DNA of 64,000 bases, from contig JAGYXB010000447.1 of assembly GCA_022495005.1 (NCBI GenBank), positions 124,001 to 188,000 of the forward strand. The letters are read 5' to 3'. Below the pieces are notes generated by a model, which was not told the origin of the DNA, ran no database searches, and was given only the letters and a program-made list of their open reading frames with translations. Within the stretch, counting starts at the first letter, position 1, and each line of letters begins with the position of its first letter. Both the position numbers and the translations under genes were made by a program. The DNA is from Rhyacophila brunnea. Its lineage: Eukaryota > Arthropoda > Insecta > Trichoptera > Rhyacophilidae. Below are positions 58,329 to 64,000 of this stretch, piece after piece.

Positions 58329-59344
58329 TACCAACAAAACGAGCGATTTAACAACAACTGAAGCAACAAGATCAGCGCGGGATTACTCTAAATGAAAGGA
58401 GATTATTGGTAACGCTTGTAATTTAAATGGGCATCGTCTTAAGTAATGAAACAAATGATATGAAAAAACAAAGAATTTAAAATATGCAGTCATTAGAAGC
58501 GCGGCAACCAAGTGTGGGGCCTTATTTGCCATAACGACTCTACCTAGTCGTTTATTTCGGTGGTGTTATTGGATAGACAATTACAAGTAAAAATCAACTA
58601 ATATATTTATTTGCAGTTTTTCACTCACAATAATATAGTACATACTTCATTGCTTAGTTCTAAGCTTTGATGAGTTATATAGAAAACAATAAGATCGTGC
58701 TTTTAGACAACAAATTTTCCGGACATTCAAAATGGAAATATTATACCGGACGAACATGAGTTAGTTGTATATCCAATCTCAAAAAAGGTGTCATCATACA
58801 ATAAACTCTTTATATTCTCGACAATATAGAAACCTGAATTGTAAACAAATATACGATTCCTAGTTTCTATGTCTTCGGGTACCTATTAATTTTATTACAG
58901 TTTCTTGTGAGCATTGGTTGAAGGTCAAGGCTGTAACAATAACAATCAATAAGGGTAAAAATAGTAACCCAGTTAACAGTGGTGTGAGGGAACTTTTGCT
59001 TGTAAGGATGCTATTAAATAATCATTATATGCCTACTATTTGCAACGTATTATTTACTATTAGTGTTGTAACTAATTTTTATTGACGGGTTGTACTTAGT
59101 ATAATATATTATAGTGTGTGGTATCGCAAAATTATAGCCCTGATATGTTTTAAAAATATTTACGTGATAATATTATGAATATCCTTTAGAACAAGAATAC
59201 TTGGTAAATAAAATCATAATCACAAACTGAGAATAAATACATAATAAGATTATTGTATTGTATTTTACCGACTGTTTCTGGAGAGACTCCGCATTTATAG
59301 CATCTATGGACTGCATGCCACTGCTAGTTACCATTAGTATTCTT
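58329..59344. other. AT-rich non-coding DNA
   Basis: No coding sequence or repeat end could be supported. Confidence 0.55.
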
Positions 59345-59572
59345 CTTATTTCATGCCATCGCCTATAGGAGGTCGGAGCTTCTGAAGCCACAGAATAATC
59401 AAGGCTACGCTACCCAAAGGCACTAAACGGTCACAGAGATGCCCTAAAACCCGCCGTATCGACAGAATAGATAGATGTACAAGGTAGTGACGAACCGAGA
59501 ACCGAAAAGAGTGAAAGGAGCTATGCAAGGTCTTCATTCAGCAATGGATTGACCCAAGCTGTTGATGATATA
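59345..59572 (+). mobile_element. RTE-like LINE 3' fragment, third copy, plus strand
   Basis: The plus strand aligns with the minus-strand LINE at 54091: gccatcgcctataggaggtc (IARRR region), ctacccaaaggcactaaacg (WYPRSAKR region), cccgccgtatcgacagaata (GRWIDE region), and gtcttcattcagcaatggat ending gttgatgatat. Many substitutions and frameshifts show it is older. A (TGATGA)-like tail follows. Confidence 0.78.
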
Positions 59573-60739
59573 AATTCCATAACAATTTATTGACAGATCT
59601 TTTATAAATAAGGTCTGGTCCCAGAAAATTTCTAAAGAATCATTGTATTAGTAAATGTGCCATGTAAAAGGAGTCAAGAGCAAACGCTTATGAGCTGGAG
59701 TGATCATATGAAGGAAATATCTGGAAACCTTGTAGTACCTGCCATAAAATTTTCAGAGATGAATATATAATATGTTGTCGACTGATCCACAATTCAGTAG
59801 TGTTTCAGAGTGATCAAAATCTATATTCACGAGTTTAGTACAAACTATTGGCCCGACTTATTTTTGCTTTGTATGAATCAAACATTATTATGTTTAATTT
59901 TATCAGATGTGGGATTAAAACTCAAAATTCAAGTATTATGTAGGTATTTTGTTTAAAAGTTTATATTTTCAACAACAAAAGTACATAATATGATTTTTTT
60001 TTCCAATTGGAGATAGATGCGAAAGAATATTATATATTATATTTTAGGATAATCTGCCAATCCCCATTGGAAATAATCTATTTTGAGAATGAAAATGGAA
60101 AACGTGCCTTCGGGTCTACTTTGTGTTGTATTACAAGAACACATTTTTCTTCAATTATTAACAAACAGAAGAGAATTTTCGATTTTTTTTTACTAAATAT
60201 GGTTAACATGCCTTAAGAGTAAATTTTATGTTGAAAATTTAGTAATATGTGGATATACCTATTTAATTGCTAATCATCAATTAATTATTATAAAAAATTC
60301 AATTTTTAAAAACCTATAAAAACAATAATATATTCGAATATAAAGTGGACATCTTTAAATTTCCGAATGAGTGGTCTTATCCTTTGAGCTGTCAAACTGT
60401 CTACGATTCATCTGAAATTAATGGCGTCCGATGTTAACACATTTAAATATTGCAATTGTTGTACCTACTTGAAAATAATTAAATTATTATTTTATTATTC
60501 ATTACTGAATACTTATGCAAGATTATTGATGTAAGCATTTAATAAATTTGACGACGTCAGGCTCACCCAGAAACATATATCGCTAATGATTGTAGTGACA
60601 TCACCGTATACTATGCTCGTAAATAAGTTCCTACGATATACGTCATATCGACCTACATGCTTGCCTACGGTTGATTCCAAATAAGTTCATTAGGTAGTAA
60701 TTATGTATAATATACTTAAATAATGGTGTCTATTTTAGC
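59573..60739. other. AT-rich non-coding DNA
   Basis: Nothing could be supported. Confidence 0.5.
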
Positions 60740-60880
60740 AGTGGACTGTAATTTGAAGGTGATGGTGGATAACGGATCTAGTTGGGTGGGTGGGGGGTGG
60801 GTTACACAGGATGCCAGACACTGATCTGGCGCGCGCTGGAGCCGCTTCGGTGTTCACGCACTCACGCACTTTTCGATGGA
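60740..60880 (+). promoter_or_regulatory. GC-rich island with G-quadruplex motif
   Basis: Within this island the string GGGTGGGTGGGGGGTGGG (60784-60801) has four G-runs with single-base loops, the most stable class of intramolecular G-quadruplex. It is followed by gcgcgcgctggagccgc and ctcacgcactcacgcac-like CpG-bearing sequence. It lies about 1 kb before the candidate first exon at 61816. Promoter or enhancer function is inferred from composition and position. Confidence 0.35.
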
Positions 60881-61680
60881 TGATATTATTATATAATGAG
60901 GTTGATGAATAATGATAATAAGTTCAGGATGGATGATTGATGGACGCAACGTTCACTCAAACCGTAACAGTCTTAGAGCCCTATGCACAATCGTCTGTCA
61001 TAATTACAACAAAACACTATCCAGAAAGCCTTTCATAGTTATGATCGAGTTGTCTATGGTCCACCAAATCTGCAATAGCTTCGTTCTGTTTTTCTATTGA
61101 AAATATTACCATATATAAAAATTCTCTTTTTCATAATTTAGGTAAATTATTTTGTAATTGTTAAACGATGACAAAAATATGAAAAATATACAAAATAAAT
61201 TCAATAACTATAAATACAGAATTAATATTTAATAAAAATGATTAAATGTCTCAGCAATTAGTGAATAATATAAGTTATTTTTTGACCATGTTTTTCCCGA
61301 TACGGTAACACTTGCCGTTGAAATGTCAGATTTTGTCATTTACAATTATTAAAAATATATGCCATGATGTGAATAATTATATAGAGTGATTAAAACTAAT
61401 ATTACCATGTTGGTGTGTAGGTAACTAAGTACTTATATATTTCAACTACCTATCTATTGGTTTAATATTACATAAATATCTAAATCTGAATAAGAAAAGT
61501 TAATTCATAATTCATTGACACTGACATTTCAATTCGATAATCGGTTTTACTAAATTAAGACATGTACAGAATCAAGAAAGTAAAGGAAAATATGTCGTAT
61601 TAAATGTCACGGATATTTAATGTTGTTCAATACTCATATTGAGATCAATTGTTAAATGAATTTGAGTGTATTGGCCGTTT
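60881..61680. other. AT-rich non-coding DNA
   Basis: The frame 60912-61100 is unrecognised and does not start with ATG. Nothing else could be supported. Confidence 0.45.
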
Positions 61681-61760
61681 TAAAGACACGTCAATTTATT
61701 TTGACAGCAGCTGTCAGTGGTAAATGGCAATACGGAAGGGGGGCTAGGGGGCGAGTTCAT
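61681..61760 (+). promoter_or_regulatory. Palindromic E-box and G-rich patch upstream of the candidate first exon
   Basis: TGACAGCAGCTGTCA (61702-61716) is a 15-base palindrome centred near a CAGCTG E-box. A G-rich run acggaaggggggctaggggg follows at about 61731-61750. The patch is about 100 bp before the candidate ATG exon. A role as a proximal regulatory sequence is inferred. Confidence 0.3.
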
Positions 61761-61815
61761 AACAAAAGTAGTCTATGGTTAAGGATTCCTTATCTCTATA
61801 ATCTATAGTTAACAG

Positions 61816-61855
61816 ATGGATTTCGGCTACTTACAATTTTTACTGTTATTTTATG
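61816..61855 (+). CDS. Candidate first coding exon with signal-peptide-like start
   Basis: ATG at 61816-61818 (context aacagATGG, favourable for initiation) opens MDFGYLQFLLLFY and meets a consensus donor, TTATG|GTAAGTA (GT 61856-61857), in phase 1. An in-frame TAA (61810-61812) lies just upstream, so this ATG would be the first. A polar start followed by a run of leucine and phenylalanine is what a signal peptide or first membrane helix looks like. Phase 1 introns commonly follow signal peptides. GC-rich islands lie before (60740-60880, 61681-61760) and after it (61970-62150). The rest of the gene would lie beyond the window or in exons not recognised. Confidence 0.42.
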
Positions 61856-61969
61856 GTAAGTACGAATTGAGCATCGCGCTCTTAGTGCAACGAAGGTCGA
61901 ACAGATATGTTTTGAGCTAACTTTTGAATCAGTCTGTATAATAATATTATTAAATCAATCAATAAACTG

Positions 61970-62150
61970 TGGTTTAGCGATAACAGGCCATCATGCACCA
62001 GTTGTATTGAGTTAACTGCCTTATTCGCCATCACAGCCGTATTATGACCCGTAATTGCTCATCGTCTGGTCTTGTGACAATAATAAATACGGGGATTTGA
62101 GTAGGTGGGGACTAACGATGAATGCAACCACAATAATTTGGCCCACCAAC
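61970..62150. other. GC-richer unique island, candidate intronic regulatory element
   Basis: This unique stretch has balanced composition (catcacagccgtattatgac, ccgtaattgctcatcgtctg, ggtggggactaacgatgaat), no open frame of note and no inverted ends. It lies just downstream of the candidate first exon, where insect first-intron enhancers are common. Function is inferred. Confidence 0.3.
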
Positions 62151-64000
62151 ACACTATTTTAGGTTTATAAAAAGGTTAACACTTTTCTAAGAAGTACGGA
62201 TGCGGTATGAACATGGATTTTTAAAGATTAATCACGCTGACAAAAATATGAGAATAAAAATATTTTTCCCACAAATTCGTGGTCATTCTCAAAAACTTTA
62301 ATTTAGTCAAATAAAAAACTTTTATTCAAGGATATAGTTATTAAAGCGTAGTAATTAGAAGTCATTTAAAAGGGAAATTTTCGTAACAGGGCGTTTAATT
62401 TATTGAGTGGGTAGGTACTTAATTAAGATTATTATAGCAAGAATGAATGTTAAAAAAGTAAATTGTCCTTAATAAATATGCTAAACATTAAAATGTTGGT
62501 TACAATGAAATTCGGCTTGAAGTATAACGCTATTTTGTTAAAAAATTTCAAATTTTAATTACCTAGAGAGAAGTTTTAGCATTTGGATTAATACTAATTC
62601 TATACGGGAACCAGAATTTTGGTGAAAAAACTAGCCAAATTTGTGATGATTTCTTGACTTTGAGAGAAGTTTATTCCTAATTTGGCGGCTAAAATATCCT
62701 GATGCCAGATGATAATTTTTAGCTATCACTCAGCTAATTTTTATACTTTTCTGTATGTAAGCAAAGTGCTATGCTACCGTAGTCTCACGTAATCTGGCGA
62801 GAGAATGCAAAATATTAAGTTTTATGCAATTTACTGATATTTTACATGTGTTTTTTTTTTAAATTATTTATTTAGATCAACTAACAGGATCAATCACAGA
62901 CAATAAGTAGAATTAGAATATAAAATGAAAGAATATGAAGTGATGGTCCCAATAACAGGCGGATACAAAATAAATCAAATTAGATACATTAAATGTTAAG
63001 TACAGTTATAAAGAATATATTGGAAAATTATTGAGATGATTAAAATGATTAATATTTTTTAAGGCATTTTAGAATAACAATTATTTTATAACTACTGACA
63101 ATATTTTTTTTTTAATTCAAAGATTACAACTTAAAATTTATAAAAAACTATTTGTGTGTGTTCAACATGTTCGTTTTATTATAATATTGTATAATATTTG
63201 TGATTATTTTGGAATTGAAACTAACACTAAAATTTTGAATAATTCTTAATTCATATAAGTAAAGAATTTCTTTTATTTAAATATATTATATCTAAATATA
63301 TATCGATCTTCCAGTTAATAAAACTTGTTAAACTTTAAAGTATAGATTTAATTATTATTATCAGTTTATACTATTTAATTACGTATTTCGTATTCTGTCA
63401 GTAAATGTCTCTAGTAAAACTACTATTGCATCGTACTCTGATATACTATTGTTAATCATAAGACCAATAAAAAATATTTTGGAATATTTTTTTTTTCAAT
63501 CTTTTGCTTGTTAATGAAACATTGTATATTATGTTAAAATATGATCATAATATACATTCTTTAATTTGTAGATAAGGCATCAAAAAATATGTTACCTCTT
63601 TTTTCTTCATTTTCAAAAAATGAGTCAGAATTTTTCATACCTACTTTTACATCATTAGAGTATTTAAAGGCATCTAGAGAAAAAGTATCAGATAAAAAAT
63701 CCCATCTTGTCTTCTTTTGAGAATAAGCTAAATATATTTTTTGTTCATACTCCGCGCAGAAGTATTTTCAAAGAAAACAAAAGACATTTCCTTATCGTAA
63801 TAATACCATATTTACTTACAAGAATAAATACAAAAAAAAACAAATGAAAATCTTCTAATATTATTAAGTCTGTTTTTTATCAAACACAGTATAATAATAA
63901 CAAAAATAAAGTATCTATATTAGGTTTTCTAGTGGAGAATGGAGATATCTTTTGTAATTTTTGTTTTAGATAGTTTCTAATATTTTATAAATTTCATTAT
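62151..64000. other. AT-rich non-coding DNA
   Basis: The stretch 62858-62960 (ttatttatttagatcaacta then acaggatcaatcacagac) resembles the tail end of a minus-strand LINE 3' untranslated region, but no coding remnant follows. Otherwise featureless to the window end. Confidence 0.45.

Noticed and set aside
61000..61085. Minus-strand VDHRQ segment resembling the LINE fragment at 54000
   Set aside because: It shares only a 12-base word (gaccatagacaa). The neighbouring motifs of the reverse transcriptase are absent.

Overview
The window is nuclear DNA from an invertebrate, most likely an insect. It is very AT-rich (roughly 70% A+T by eye) and has no operon-like coding, no rRNA and no CRISPR array. 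Short runs such as taggtacctac recur throughout. The recognisable coding traces are insect-type transposable-element proteins: hAT, pogo/Tigger, Jockey-like LINE and RTE-like LINE. A hemipteran such as an aphid or relative would fit, but that is an inference from base composition and transposon content, not proven.

Most of the 64 kb is intergenic or intronic sequence filled with old mobile elements. Two non-autonomous hAT elements have clear ends and perfect 8-bp target duplications (5571-6361 and 57490-58320). A pogo/Tigger-like element has lost its catalytic core but keeps an array of terminal motifs (18432-20339). A second TA-flanked element with 37-bp inverted ends has a hAT-derived repeat nested inside it (23921-25510). 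Other hAT transposase debris lies at 36201-36450. LINE remnants include a Jockey-like 3' end (11517-12436) and an older reverse-transcriptase fragment split by a 5'-truncated RTE-like insertion with an 11-bp target duplication (53828-54573). Two more RTE 3' ends lie at 54972-55056 and 59345-59572. At least three families of tRNA-derived SINEs are scattered on both strands. One family ends in a small conserved hairpin. Two copies of a dispersed repeat (14555-14770, 40200-40415) carry a hammerhead-ribozyme-like core of the kind known from Penelope-like elements.

No complete host gene can be read, because host exons here would be short and far apart. A few segments nevertheless look like real exons, with an open frame, good splice signals and base composition unlike the surroundings. 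They are 8476-8621 and 8775-8948 (membrane protein, 153-bp intron), 38329-38393, 39783-39878 and 50710-50870 (last exon with poly(A) signals), all on the plus strand and phase-compatible. Others are 61816-61855 (first coding exon, signal-peptide-like) and two minus-strand candidates (44253-44350, 52850-52911). They are hypotheses that RNA-seq or protein homology could settle.

Several GC-richer, non-repetitive islands (5195-5470, 37633-37830, 60740-60880, 61680-61760, 61970-62150) are the best candidates for regulatory DNA. One contains a strong G-quadruplex motif. The cluster around 60.7-62.2 kb, with an ATG exon ending in a consensus splice donor, looks like the 5' end of a plus-strand gene that runs out of the window.
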